A stretch of 64,000 bases of DNA, from contig NW_005194951.1 of the NCBI RefSeq assembly GCF_000372725.1, forward strand, positions 2,208 to 66,207. Direction: 5' to 3'. Below are positions 29,518-39,619 of the stretch, piece after piece (positions within the stretch are counted from its first letter, which is position 1; each line of letters opens with the position of its first letter). Source of the DNA: Emiliania huxleyi CCMP1516. Its lineage: Eukaryota; Haptophyta; Isochrysidales; Noelaerhabdaceae. Made by a program: the position numbers and the translations under genes. The notes below the pieces were generated by a model. It did no database searches. It had not been told where the DNA came from and worked only from the letters and a program-made list of their open reading frames with translations.

Positions 29518-32286
29518 TCACGCCAGGCGAATGCGCGATGAGTCCATCCACATAAGCACCGGCTGGCGGCAGATAGGACATTGCTCCATCTTAGCGGAGC
29601 AGTCCCCGCACGCGCACTGATGCCCGCAAGGGATCGCGACGTGATCCTTCGGCCGAGTGAAGCAAACGATGCACGTAGTCTCGCCGCCCAGGGTGGACTC
29701 AGGGACCGCTGCGCGACCCGTGTCGAAGTTGGCGTCGGCTAGCGAGAGCGCCGCGACGGGCTGCTCCTCAGTCGGTGGAGGGTCGCTGGTCGACCCGGCG
29801 GGAGGCGCCTGCTCCTCCGCTGGGCGCCTCGTCTCGTCCTCCAGCCTCGCGCTCTCCTCGAGCGCCGCCGCCAACTCAGCCTCCTCCCTAGCCGCCAGCG
29901 CTGCCTCATCCTCGGACAGCCCCTGCGACGGCCCAGCGCCACCCCCGCCACCCTTCCCCTTCTTCTTCTTCTTCTTCCCCTTCTTGCTCTCCTTGGCGCG
30001 CCCCGCCTCCTTCTCCGCCTCCTCCTCCGCCAGCAGCGCCTCGGCATGCCGCGCCGCCTCCGCCTCTGCCGCCGCACTCTTCACCGCCCTCGCCGCTGCC
30101 TGCGCTGCCTCCTGCGCCGCCGCGTGCTCTTCGAGGGCGCGCACGCACTCGGCGTGGCCCTCCTCCTTGGCCAGCTGAAGCGCAGACTTGCCGTCCTCAG
30201 TACGCAGCTTTGTGTCCGCGCCCGCCCGCAGCAGGAGGCGCACGGTGGCGGGGTGGCCTCTGGAGGCGGCGCCCACCAGCGCGGTGTCGCCGTCGCTGTT
30301 CAGCAGCTTGACATCCGCGCCATGCTGAAGCAGCAACTCGACCACCCGCTCGCGGCCCTCCTGGGCGGCGGCGAACATCAGCGCGGTGCTGCCGTTGCTG
30401 CTCAGCTTGTCGATCTCCGCGCCGCGCTGACAGAGCAGATCGACTACTCGCTCGTGGCCGTTGGTGACGGCGAGCATCAGCGCGGTGCCGCCGTCGCTGT
30501 CCTGCAGGTTGACATCCGCGCCGCGCGGAAGGAGCAACTCGATCACTCGCTCGTGGCCCTTCTGGGCGGCGAGCATCAGCGCGGTGTCGCCGTTGATGCC
30601 TTGCATGTTGACCGCCGCGCCGCGCTGAAGCAGCAGCTCGACGACCCGCTCGTGGCCGTTGCGGGCGACGACCGTGAGCGCAGTGCGGCCGACACTGTCC
30701 TGCAGGTTGGCATCCGCGCCGCGCTGCAGCAACAAGTCGACCACTCGCTCGTGGCCGCTGCCGGCGGCGAGCATCAGCGCGGTGACGCCGCCGTACATGC
30801 AAGCATTGACCCGCCCGCCGCTTTCGAGCCACGCCAACAGCGCCGCCTCGTCGCCTTGGAGAGCTGCTCCCACCGCTTCGTTGGGAAGGCTTCCCAGTGA
30901 GCCGGAAGAGGCCGCGGTCCTCGCTCCCGCCGCCGCCTCGCCCGAGATAGCGCCGCTCGCGCCGCCGCCCGCCGCCGCCTCACGCCGGCCAGCAGTCACC
31001 TCCGCGATGTGCTGCCGGAAAGCCTCGACGCACGCGACGTGGCCCTCCTCCCTGGCATACTGCAGTGCGGACTCGCCCTTCGCAGAGCGCAGCTTCGTAT
31101 CCGCGCCCGCTCGCAGCAAGAGTAGCACGGTTGCGGGGTGGCCGTTGCCGGCGGCGAGCATCAGCGCGGTGTCGCCGATGCTGCTCTGCATGTCGACCTC
31201 AGCACCGCATTGATGCAGCATGTCGACCACCCGCTCGTGGCCGTGCTGGGCGGCGACAATCAGCGCGGTGTCGCCGTCACTGTCCTGCTTGTTGATCTCC
31301 GCGCCGCGCTGCAGCAGCAGCTCGACCACCCGCTCGTGGCCCTCCTGGGCGGCGTGCATCAGCGCGGTGCCGCCGATGCTGTCCTGCAGGTTGGCATCCG
31401 CGCCGCGCTGCAGCACCAAGTCGACCACTCGCTCGTGGCCCTTCTGGGCGGCGACAATCAGCGCGGTGTCGCCGTCACTGTCCTGCTTGTTGATCTCCGC
31501 GCCGCGCTGCAGCAGCAGCTCGACCACCCGCTCGTGGCCCTCCTGGGCGGCGTGCATCAGCGCGGTCCAGCCGTCGCTGTTCTGCATGTTGGCATCCGCG
31601 CCGCGCTGAAGCAGCAGCTCGACCACTCGCTCATGGCCCTGCTGGGTGGCGCACATCAGCGCGGTGACGCCTTCGCTGTTCTGCTTGTCGATCTCCGCGC
31701 CGCGCTGCAGCAGCAGCTCGACCACTCGCTCGTGGCTGTTGCCAGCGGCGGCCATCAGCGCGGTGACACCGATGCTGTCCTGCAAGTTGATCTCCGCGCC
31801 GCGCTGAAGCAGCAAGTCAACCACCCGCTCGTGGCCGCTGTTGGCGGCGAGCATCAGCGCGGTGAAGCCGTCGCTCTTCTGCAGGTTGGCATCCGCGCCG
31901 CGCTCCAACAGCAGCTCGACCACCCGCTCGTGGCCGTTGTTGGCGGCGCCAATCAGCGCGGTGACGCCATTGCTGTCCTGCAGGTTGGCATCCGCGCCGC
32001 GCTGGAGCAACAGGTCGACCACTCGCTCGTGGCCGTTTTTCGCGGCGAGCAACATCAGCGTGATGCCGCCCACATCGCCCGCCCGGCAAGTCGCATTGAC
32101 CCGCCCGCCGCTTTCGAGCCACGTCAGCAGCGCCGCCTCGTCGCCTCGCCAGGCCGCTTTCCGCACCGCTTGGGGAAGGCTGCCGGTCTCCGCCATGTTA
32201 GCCAGCAGCGCCGGCTCGTGCACCTCGCTGGGTGCTCCCTCCTGCTTAGCTGCCGAGGAAGGCATGCGCGGAAAGAAAGAAAACAT
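29518..32286 (-). CDS. Ankyrin-repeat RING protein, putative E3 ligase
   Basis: A 922-residue frame from ATG 32286 (MFSFFPRMPSSAAKQEG). The open frame continues 36 codons upstream, but that part contains a CTTTCTTTCTTTAG acceptor-like tract, so I choose the ATG. It has two ankyrin blocks of about 11 and 8 repeats. They share the consensus TALMLAAQ-GHERVVELLLQRGA-INLQDS-G and are separated by an Ala/Gly-rich linker. A Glu/Ala coiled-coil-like stretch with a basic KKGKKKKKKGKGG run follows. The C-terminus is a compact RING: CIVC, IPCGHQCACGDC, CPIC. This resembles MIB/XIAP-type RINGs, with ankyrins for substrate binding. Consecutive repeats are nearly identical at DNA level, showing recent repeat duplication. 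It is uninterrupted over 2.8 kb, unusual beside intron-rich neighbours. Confidence 0.88.
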   Translation of the reverse strand: MFSFFPRMPSSAAKQEGAPSEVHEPALLANMAETGSLPQAVRKAAWRGDEAALLTWLESGGRVNATCRAGDVGGITLMLLAAKNGHERVVDLLLQRGADANLQDSNGVTALIGAANNGHERVVELLLERGADANLQKSDGFTALMLAANSGHERVVDLLLQRGAEINLQDSIGVTALMAAAGNSHERVVELLLQRGAEIDKQNSEGVTALMCATQQGHERVVELLLQRGADANMQNSDGWTALMHAAQEGHERVVELLLQRGAEINKQDSDGDTALIVAAQKGHERVVDLVLQRGADANLQDSIGGTALMHAAQEGHERVVELLLQRGAEINKQDSDGDTALIVAAQHGHERVVDMLHQCGAEVDMQSSIGDTALMLAAGNGHPATVLLLLRAGADTKLRSAKGESALQYAREEGHVACVEAFRQHIAEVTAGRREAAAGGGASGAISGEAAAGARTAASSGSLGSLPNEAVGAALQGDEAALLAWLESGGRVNACMYGGVTALMLAAGSGHERVVDLLLQRGADANLQDSVGRTALTVVARNGHERVVELLLQRGAAVNMQGINGDTALMLAAQKGHERVIELLLPRGADVNLQDSDGGTALMLAVTNGHERVVDLLCQRGAEIDKLSSNGSTALMFAAAQEGRERVVELLLQHGADVKLLNSDGDTALVGAASRGHPATVRLLLRAGADTKLRTEDGKSALQLAKEEGHAECVRALEEHAAAQEAAQAAARAVKSAAAEAEAARHAEALLAEEEAEKEAGRAKESKKGKKKKKKGKGGGGGAGPSQGLSEDEAALAAREEAELAAALEESARLEDETRRPAEEQAPPAGSTSDPPPTEEQPVAALSLADANFDTGRAAVPESTLGGETTCIVCFTRPKDHVAIPCGHQCACGDCSAKMEQCPICRQPVLMWMDSSRIRLA

Positions 32287-32337
32287 GCTGCCGGTGAGAG
32301 GCGATGTTGGTGAGGGGTCTTCAATCCCCTCCTCGTC

Positions 32338-32450
32338 ACTAAAGAAAGAAAGAAAGAAAAGGGACAACCCAAGGGAGGGATGGGAGGACGGCACGCCGCC
32401 ACCACACAGGGATTTTAAGGAGAGGTGTGTGGTGCGCTAGCCGTCGCCCA
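32338..32450. repeat. Dispersed ~110-bp repeat with AAAG tract, copy 1
   Basis: (AAAG)n, then ACAACCCAAGGGAGGGATGG, GGACGGCACGCCGCCACCAC and AGGGATTTTAAGGAGAGGTG. The same elements occur at 62990-63085 in the same orientation, and parts recur rearranged/inverted at 62838-62945. It lies in the 5' flank of the ankyrin-RING gene. No gene between 32451 and 32979; that interval contains a short GAGCCTAGCGCAGCGC element also found at 4672. Confidence 0.75.
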
Positions 32451-32979
32451 GGGAGTCTGCCTCTTCCTACTCGAGTATCTCTCTTCGCAGTCTCTCGCCG
32501 CTTCTCGCTGCAACCTTCATGTATCATGCCACCTCGGTCGCGGTCGTCCCACTCTCGTCGTTCTCTCCCTTGTCACTTAGTGTGATGGCATTACGCGATT
32601 TCGCTGGTCCCAGGAACTCGCTCTGAGCCTAGCGCAGCGCCTCGGAAAACACCATTTTGGCTCGCCAACAAGCCCTCCGCGCGCCCACACCGTTATATAG
32701 TCCTTGATCTTGTTTAAATTCTTCTTTGATGCTTGCCCCCTTGTCTGGCGAGTACAGACCACGCCTCACTTTTTCACAGGGGGGGATCCGTCTGGAAAAA
32801 GGGCATGCTCGAGTCCCCGGCGAGGGCTTGTGCTGTGAGTCCCATCCCCAGGGCCTCCAGGGCTCGCACCTCAACCTCCCACAGACCAGCGCATAGCGCC
32901 ATAGGACGTATTTTCTTGTCAATACAGTGGTAACAAGGCTGTGAATAGCAGGCGTGGCTGTCGCCAGCCCCTTGCACGT

Positions 32980-33735
32980 ATGATCATCGGCGTGGAGCTC
33001 GGCTACGAGCGCAGCCGCGTCGGCATTTGGCGCAGAGACAGCAGCGCTGATGGTGAGCACGTCGCCATCTACACCACGCGGTCGATCGTGGGCTTCACCG
33101 CGCACGCGTGCCTCGTTGGCGACGCGGCCGGTGCTCTGGAGGAAATCCCCGTCGTGAGGCATGTCGCCAGCCGCGCAAGCGCGAGAGCGCTGGAAAAGAC
33201 CTGGACCGCCGAGCAGCTCCTCGCGCTGCTTCTCGGCCACCTCAAGCGGCGCGCCGAGGATTTTCTGGAGGACACAGTGACCGGTGTCGTGATGGGCGTC
33301 CCTGCAGACTTTGATGCGTTCCACGTTGCTGCGGTCGACGCCGCCGCGCGGATGGCGGGCGTTGAGATGCGACGCTGCCGGCCCGCTCTGACTTATGCTG
33401 GCCTCCCCTGCAGCCGCGCGCTCCTTTCGAGGGAGGCGCAAAATGTTCTTATATGCGGCGATGACGCAGTCTACATCGTGCGTGTGGAGCACGGCATTGC
33501 GGAAGGGCTCCACTTCGTGCGCTTTGATGCCGAGGCATCAGTGGAGCAGAGGATACACGCCGTTGAGGCGGCGCATCGTGCCTGCGGCGAAGAGCTCCAC
33601 CTCGTGCTGGCGAGTGAGGCCATGCGGAGAGGTCTCAGTACTCCTGCCAAGCACTGTTTCCTGTTGGCCAGTCATCTCCCACAGGTCATCATCGAGGCCG
33701 TCTTTCATCTGCATCGACGTCCTTATGCCTCGTAG
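32980..33735 (+). CDS. Hsp70-like nucleotide-binding fragment
   Basis: A 251-residue frame from ATG 32980. The start IIGVELGYERSRVGIWRRD matches the Hsp70 phosphate-1 motif (IGIDLGTTYSCVGVW) in register but has lost the Thr residues that contact phosphate. Then IVGFTAHACLVGDAA parallels the VAFT...RLIGDAAK motif, and VTGVVMGVPADFDAFHVAAV parallels the VT.AVVTVPAYFND motif, followed by DAAARMAGVEMRRC. The phosphate-2 and substrate-binding domains do not follow; the frame ends at a stop after HLHRRPYAS. It is likely a diverged, truncated Hsp70/actin-fold paralogue without normal ATPase function, or a decaying gene. Confidence 0.6.
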   Translation: MIIGVELGYERSRVGIWRRDSSADGEHVAIYTTRSIVGFTAHACLVGDAAGALEEIPVVRHVASRASARALEKTWTAEQLLALLLGHLKRRAEDFLEDTVTGVVMGVPADFDAFHVAAVDAAARMAGVEMRRCRPALTYAGLPCSRALLSREAQNVLICGDDAVYIVRVEHGIAEGLHFVRFDAEASVEQRIHAVEAAHRACGEELHLVLASEAMRRGLSTPAKHCFLLASHLPQVIIEAVFHLHRRPYAS

Positions 33736-35215
33736 TCCTGCCCGATTCCGCTGTAGGTAGTATGCCTCTTCTCAAGTCGTTTGCTCATTTTTTGCAGATG
33801 GTGTCGGCATGCATCCCGCGCGGCTTGCGCCCTCGCCGCATCGCCTCCGTGCCTCTCCCGCTTGATCACCTTTCTTAATTTTGCGTGGTGCCACAGTGCC
33901 TTGTAGATTCTGCGCTGTTCTGCGTCCCCGATATCGTTTGCGTCCTCTCCCATCTCCCCTCGGTACCGTTTCGCCTCTCCCGCCAGCCTCGACCACCGGC
34001 CAATCTGTTCTGTGTTCACAGAGCGACGCGCGGTGCGTCTTCGCCGCTGGCCGCTCCTCGTCCCCGTCCTCGTCTCTTCGCACTTGCGTCTTGCCCTTCT
34101 TTCGCTTGTTCCGGATCGCCGTCGCCGCCGCTTCCATCATAGCCTGTGCCTCTTCGATGTATGATTTCCCTCCTCCCGTCCTTTTCCACGTCTCTCCTCC
34201 TATTTGCCACATATTCTTCATGGACCCCGTCTCGTTCACGTACGTCGCCCATTCCGCCTCGTCCCAGTCGTCTAGTTTTACTCCAATCCGCCTGTGCTGT
34301 CCTTCGTCGGCGTTCTCCTCTGCGAGTATGATGTCGGCGTGTACAATTTTGTGATCGTCTTTCTCTCCTGGCATGACCTCCGCCTCGCTTGCTCGTGCTC
34401 GTGTCTGCGCGTCTGACTATTATGTGATCAATCTCCCTTCCCCCCCTGTGCGTCGCGACGCCCGTGCCCAGCGACTCCATTTGTTCGGTCTCTAGCAGGT
34501 CTTCCATCTCCGTGTCCGCCGTCCCCATTTGCCGCCCTCTTTCCTCCACCCATTTCCGCGTGACAGCATTCATGTCGCCGATGATGAGCACCCTCTCGTG
34601 CGTGTCGTGTCGTATCGCTTCTTTGAGCTCCTTCCACGCCTTGACGATTTCGTCATTGCTCTTTCCTGTGTCGGGCATATAAGCGCCGTACACGCTGATT
34701 CGGTGTTTCCCATCGAGTGTTTCGAGTACCACCCTCCTTACTCGTGCAGCGATTATGTCGACCTCCTGTTCTGGTTCAACTTTTTTGAGTTTGTCGGTGT
34801 TCCATACGATGGTCACGCCACATCTCGTTCGCCCGCGTCCGCGCTTGTCGTTTTGCGGGTCGCTGCTCGTGCCCGCCCCCGATGTTGCTCCTGTCTGCCC
34901 TGTGTTGGCGTCGGCGTCGCTGTCGCCCTCCCTCTCGCCGCAGGCAACGCTGGCGCCATACCCCTCAAGATCCCATCTCCCTATCACTGCAGCTCTCTCG
35001 TCCTCTGTCGTCGTGCTCTCCGAGATGACTCCAAGATCGCCGCGATGGTCATTCATCATGTTGATTACGCAGGCCATCGCTTCACTCGGTGTGGTGGCCA
35101 GGTCCTTCCCATTGCCCGGTTCTTTTCTCCTGTATACGTCACTTTCTCTGCCTACCATGTGCTGGCCAGGTCGGTTGTATGCGAATATTCGGATCTTCTT
35201 GATATCGGCCTTGCT
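33723..35215 (-). pseudogene. Endonuclease/exonuclease/phosphatase (APE-type) domain of a non-LTR retroelement, decayed
   Basis: On the minus strand the frame at 35215-34400 shows EEP motifs in order: KKIRIFAYN (start strand), a VISEST motif where the catalytic Glu lies, GVTIVWN, ISVYGAYMPDTG, VLIIGDMNAVTR (the GDxN motif) and GREIDHIIV. The frame then shifts and continues as DDHKIVHADI (SDH-like His motif) near 34360-34330, with a linker KLDDWDEAEWATYVNETG, and shifts again near 34010 (TEQIGRWSRLAGEAKRYRG). It stops at 33723 without any reverse transcriptase motif. This order fits the N-terminus of a LINE ORF2. At least two frameshifts and the missing RT mark it as a fossil, though it stays open over a long stretch. 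Confidence 0.65.
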
Positions 35216-37166
35216 GTTTTGCCGTCCTCTTCCGACTGCGTCGCCTTCCTCGCACGCACTCCGACGTCTCCCAAGCATCCTCTCATTGTCTGTGAGGGTC
35301 CGGTGCCGCGGTATCGCAAGGCTTTGCACTCTCAACTTTTGGCGTCTCACGGACGCCGTCGCGCGAACGCCGTCGTTTTGAATGCCTCGGCCGTTGGTAG
35401 CTTCTCTCTCGTTCTGCTCCTCTCTCGTGCGTGTCCTCCCATTGTCTCGGGTTGTCGCTTTCCTCTGACGCAGCCGCCCTCGTGTCGAAATGGAGGGTGC
35501 TGGACCCCTTCTCCTTGACTGTGTGATTGGCATGCAGCCCCGACCCCTCTCGTTCATCCTGCGTCGGCATGCGCTGGCGCGGCTGGTCGGGCTGTCGCTT
35601 TGTGGCGCATGACTTAACCGACTCTTCGTAAGGAAGTCCCTCTCGCATTGCGCCCGCCGACTTACACGCTCGTAAAAAGATATTTGTTGAAAAAAGAAAT
35701 ATATCGTAGAGTCATGAGCGAAACTAGCGGGGGATATCCAATCTCGTTCGGCTGTGTGTTTCGCGCGCGTTGGTCGGGGTGAGGCGGCGTGGCGCGTGGT
35801 GATAAAGAATTGGCGTCTGCAGGCCTCTGTAGCGTGGGCACTGGGTTTGGCCCCCATCTGTGTGTGTCCATCTCCTAAGGCGCGTTCAGTGTGCGTGTCC
35901 CCGTGTGTTAGTGATGGGCCGATCCCCGTACGCCCTGGCCCGGCCCCGCCCTCCCGTGTCGCCTTGTGTTCCGCTCGCGCGCGAGGGTCCATATTCCTTG
36001 CGCTCTCTCCTCTCTGTCTCTCTCCTCGTCGCGCGCGCCTTCCCTCCAGCTCTCTCCCGCGCATCTCGGTGCGCGGCCACGACACGCCGCCTCCTGCCAC
36101 GGCGTCTTCCGCCTCCTCGTGTTGCACGGGTCGCGTTGGTCGCATTCTGCTCGATCTCCTCGCCGCGCGGCGCAGCCCGTGTGTCTCTTTTTCTATCCTT
36201 GTTGGTTCCTGTCGCGCCGCCGCCGCCTCGCCCCCGCTCGTCCGTCGCCGTTCCTCGCCGCCTACATCCCGGTCGCCGTGGTACTCGTGCCCTATTCTCT
36301 CTGCTGCTTCTGCGCTGTCACCCTGCCCCTCATCTCCATGTCCCATCGCATCGCAGTGTCGCATCGCACTGCGCCTATGGCTGTCGGCTCTCGTGTAATG
36401 TTCGTGGCTGGCGTCGCACGCGCTGCTGATTCTCTCGCGCTCGCGCCTCTGTCCTCTCTGGTCTCCTCGCGGCGGCTTGGTGGCCTGTGTGCCCTCTCTC
36501 GCTGGTGCGGGTGCTCTAGTTTTCTGCGGCTTGCGGTGTGGGCGTTTTGCCTCGTTTCGATTCAATTTTCGCGCGAACCCACAAGCGTGTGGGCCGCTAT
36601 CTGATGGCCTCCAGCCGGAGGCCCCATCTCGGACACCAGCGGGTGTGCCGAGGACCAGGTCGTACGCGGGAAAGCTCATTGGGGGGTGTGGGGGCGCCAT
36701 CGCATGGTGCGTTTCATTCCCTCATTCATAGCGACCGGGAAATTTAATAATTATGTGGGACGTGGGCAAAACTTGCACAAAGGAAGGTGGGGGAGAGAGG
36801 GCGCGAGAGAGGGCGAGAGAGGGCGAGAGAGGGCGAGAGAGGGCAAAAAGGGCGAGAGTGGGGGAGAGAGGGGGAGAGAGGGAGAGAGGGGGGAAAAGAA
36901 AAGGGGCACGGCGGCGAGAGACGACAACGCGACTGGCGGGCGCCTGCCTGCGCCTACACCGAGACTGCCTCCGGTGCGCCGCCCTGCGCCGCCGCCCTCT
37001 GCGCCGCAGCTACCGCGCCCTCTGCGCCCATGCTGCCGCGCCCTCTGCGCCGCGCGGCGGTATTGCAGTAGGGCCGTTGCGGGCCGCTACTGTAGTTGCG
37101 GGCCGCTACTGTAGCTGCGCGCCGCCGTCTTCACCACCGGGCTGGCTCGCGCGCAGGTACGCCGAC
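35216..37166. other. Upstream part of the retroelement region and spacer
   Basis: Open minus-strand frames continue upstream of the EEP domain to about 36700 but are Arg/Gly/Glu-rich without recognisable motifs; they may include a decayed first ORF or untranslated region. A/T-rich bases near 35670-35710 interrupt the GC-rich context. 36785-36900 has GAGAGAGGGC repeats. No separate gene is supported. Confidence 0.4.
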
Positions 37167-38706
37167 ATGACGCCACCGCTGTCTCAATTGACTCGGACCG
37201 CCATCTCACTCTTCGGGTCTCCATCCTCGCACGAGGTGGGGACGATCCTCATCGACGTCGAGTCAGAGTGCTTGGTCCGGGTAAACACCCGGTACCAGTA
37301 CGTGAACATGGAGAGCCCGCTGATTGCCACACGCCTTTGGCCGATGCTGCGGCAGGACCCCAAGCTCGCTCCCAACGATGCGATCGATCAGATCAATTCG
37401 ACCATCGAGCACGACTCGCGCAAAATCCGGTTTCGCCTCGGCGAGAACCGCAAGGGCAAGCTCGGGCAAGGCGGTGGAGTCACCGCCGACCTTGGCCCCC
37501 CCCGCGCCTCCCTCCTGGGCCAGGTCTTCGAGAGCTCGGGCGGCGCTGGCGGCACGTCCAGAATGTACGAGGTAGAGCTCCAGAATGGACGTCCAGAGTG
37601 GAGCCCGAGTGCGTCTAAGGACGAGAAGAGGAAGCGGCAGAAGAGAGAAACAGAAAGGAGATCTCGGCTCAAGCTCCGAGGCGCATCCGTTCGAGAGCTG
37701 CTGCGACAGCTCGGCGAGGAGGCCGTCATGGAGATCGACGACCTCGAGGCACGGTGGGACCACATGCTTCAAGTGCTGTTCGATCCGATCGACACGCTCG
37801 AGCTGCCCGACCGTGCGAGCGAGTCTGCCAAGCAGTGCCTCGCCACAACGCTCCTGCTGCTCGCACAGGCGGGCCGCCTCTCAACTCACGCCCCACTTCG
37901 CCGCGCGTCGCAAACCGCCCGAGGCCATCGGCTGCAGGTCTCGCCGCACGACGACGAAGTCGAGACGCTGCTCGAGCGATCCAGCGAGCTCAGCGGGGTG
38001 CCGATCGACGCGCTGTCGCGCCCGCTCGCCGTCTGGGACGAGGAGACGGTCCCCCGCGGCAGCGGCGATCGCGGAGAGTGCCAGCCCGGTACGATCCCCT
38101 GGAGCAGTGCCTCCACCATCTGCGACATCGCCGCGCCACCCGGCTCGCTGCCCGACGCGTCCAAGATCTCGAAGGCTGCCGGCATCCAGGATGTCGGCCC
38201 CATCGCCCATGTACCGTCACTCGTCACTCCACTCTCTAGGCCAAAGACTGGACGAGGAAGCGTCTCAGGCTGGGGGGGCAGGAGGTCACAGTCGGGGAGG
38301 CGATTGTCGACGAGCTGGAAGGGGGTGAGCTCCTCGCCGCTGCCTCGGGGGCCGAGTTCGATCGCTTCCAGTCCAAGGTGACAGAGGCTCAAACGCTACC
38401 GAGTGGGCGGACAACACCATCCCGACGGACAATCCCGACGACGGGAGCGACACGGAAGGACCCGCCCCCGCCCCTCGGGGCGGGGGCCCCCGCCCCCCCG
38501 GGGGGCCCTTTGGGGCCCCTCCAGGGGGCGACCCCTCCGGGGAGGCCGGCCTTCCCCGTGCCGGTTCTCCCCAACCAACCCCGCCGGCAGCGCGAGCTGC
38601 CGGCCACATTGAGCGGTTCGTCCGCGTCGCGCACTCGTCCCAACCGGGGGCCGCTGACTCGTTCTGCGCGCCAACGGCTGGTGACGCTGTGTTGCCCTTG
38701 AGCTAG
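37167..38706 (+). CDS. Unidentified protein with short intron
   Basis: From ATG 37167 (MTPPLSQLTRTAISLFGS) a frame encodes VGTILIDVESECLVRVNTR, a basic helix (KDEKRKRQKRETERRSRLKL), and a helical segment with LRQLGEEAVMEIDDLEARWD. A 35-bp GC-AG intron at 38205-38239 is suggested, since joining gives DVGPI-AKDWTRKRLRLGG and continues GEAIVDELEGGELLAAASG. After about 38380 the best-looking frame changes to EWADNTIPTDNPDDGSDTEG and ends at 38706, implying another splice or a 1-base error. The C-terminus is acidic then Pro/Gly-rich. I do not recognise the family. The basic helix suggests a nucleic-acid or nuclear role, but that is a guess. Confidence 0.45.
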
Positions 38707-38715
38707 TCCTTCCCC

Positions 38716-38985
38716 GGTCGCCTAGCCTCTGCGCTGTCTGGCGGACGCCTGTATGCCATGCGCGCGGACCACGCTTGCGTGGATTTGTGGCTGGCAGGCT
38801 GACCCGTGTGCGGGGTAACCCGCGCGCGGGGAAGCTTCACGGGTTCGAGTCGTCAAACATTGAGCAGCGGAGGTGTGCCGAGGGGGACCGGGAGGCGGTA
38901 AGTCGTCGTCGCCCGGCGCTGCTTGCAGCACCATGGCGAGGGCGCTAAGAGGTTCCTCTTTTCCGCGCCCCCCCGCAAGGCGCGC
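38716..38985 (+). repeat. SINE-like repeat, copy 1
   Basis: Shares a ~250-bp framework with 55235-55530 (inverted): CGCCTAGCC...GTCTG.CGGACGCCTG, a GGTTCGAG box, GCGCTGCTTGCAGCACC and CTTTTCCGCGCCCCCCCGCA. GGTTCGAGTC at 38842-38851 matches the RNA polymerase III B box, and TGGCTGGCAGG about 50 bp upstream is A-box-like. This points to a tRNA-derived element; the tRNA relation is inferred. Confidence 0.6.
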
Positions 38986-39287
38986 GATACACTCGATGTT
39001 AATAACAAGGGAAGGCACACACAACATGACAAAACAACATGACGCCAAACACACGATTGAAACTTTTTTCGGCCCTCCAAATTCGGGTCGGAGCGTAGCC
39101 TACTAGCCCTATCGCCGCGTAGCGGAGTGGGCCCCGTGAAAAGGGCGACGGACGCTTGCGTCCTAGCCTCCAACAACGCCTTTTCGGCGCAGAGGGCCCC
39201 CCGGAGGGATGCACAACCGCTCCACGCCACGCCGCTGGCGGCGGACGTCTTCCCGTCTCAGCCGGTTATTTGAGTGAGTGAGTGAGT

Positions 39288-39435
39288 ATTCTTGATACGA
39301 AACCACGACGACACACACCAGTCGACTCGCATCGGTTGCCTCCATGAACGGCGGAGCTATTCTCGCGCCCACACACACACACACACACACCGGTTATTTC
39401 TGTGCGAAGCCCCCCCCCCCCCCCCGCCCCCACTC
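39288..39435. repeat. Dispersed ~85-bp repeat with (CA)n and poly-C
   Basis: ATTCTTGATACGAAACCACG through GGAGCTATTCTCGCG is shared with 49492-49575. The start (CTTGATACGAAACCAC) also appears inverted near 51590. It is followed by (CA)12 and a poly-C run. The stretch 38986-39287 holds no gene I can support. Confidence 0.8.
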
Positions 39436-39619
39436 CCCCGCCCCCCTGACCAAAACACCGACGCCCAGCTGCCGACTACTCGAGTAGCACGACGCTCTCT
39501 CTGCCTAAAGCCGGCAATAAGGAGAAGGGTACGAAGTGCCAATGCCTGTCCTCTCCTATGACCTGTTCGGCTCACTCAGCACGCGATGTCGGATACAGGT
39601 GTGGCGGCGTCACACGTAT

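Noticed and set aside
29657-32313. Long plus-strand frames opposite the ankyrin-RING gene
   Set aside because: They are antisense shadows produced by the regular ankyrin codon pattern.
29518-32394. Extending the ankyrin-RING start to 32394
   Set aside because: The extra 36 codons begin with GTG and include a polypyrimidine-AG tract; ATG 32286 is the first good start.
35754-36747. Ser/Leu/Arg-rich plus-strand frames opposite the retroelement region
   Set aside because: No motif, and they overlap the minus-strand EEP-related open frame; composition alone explains them.
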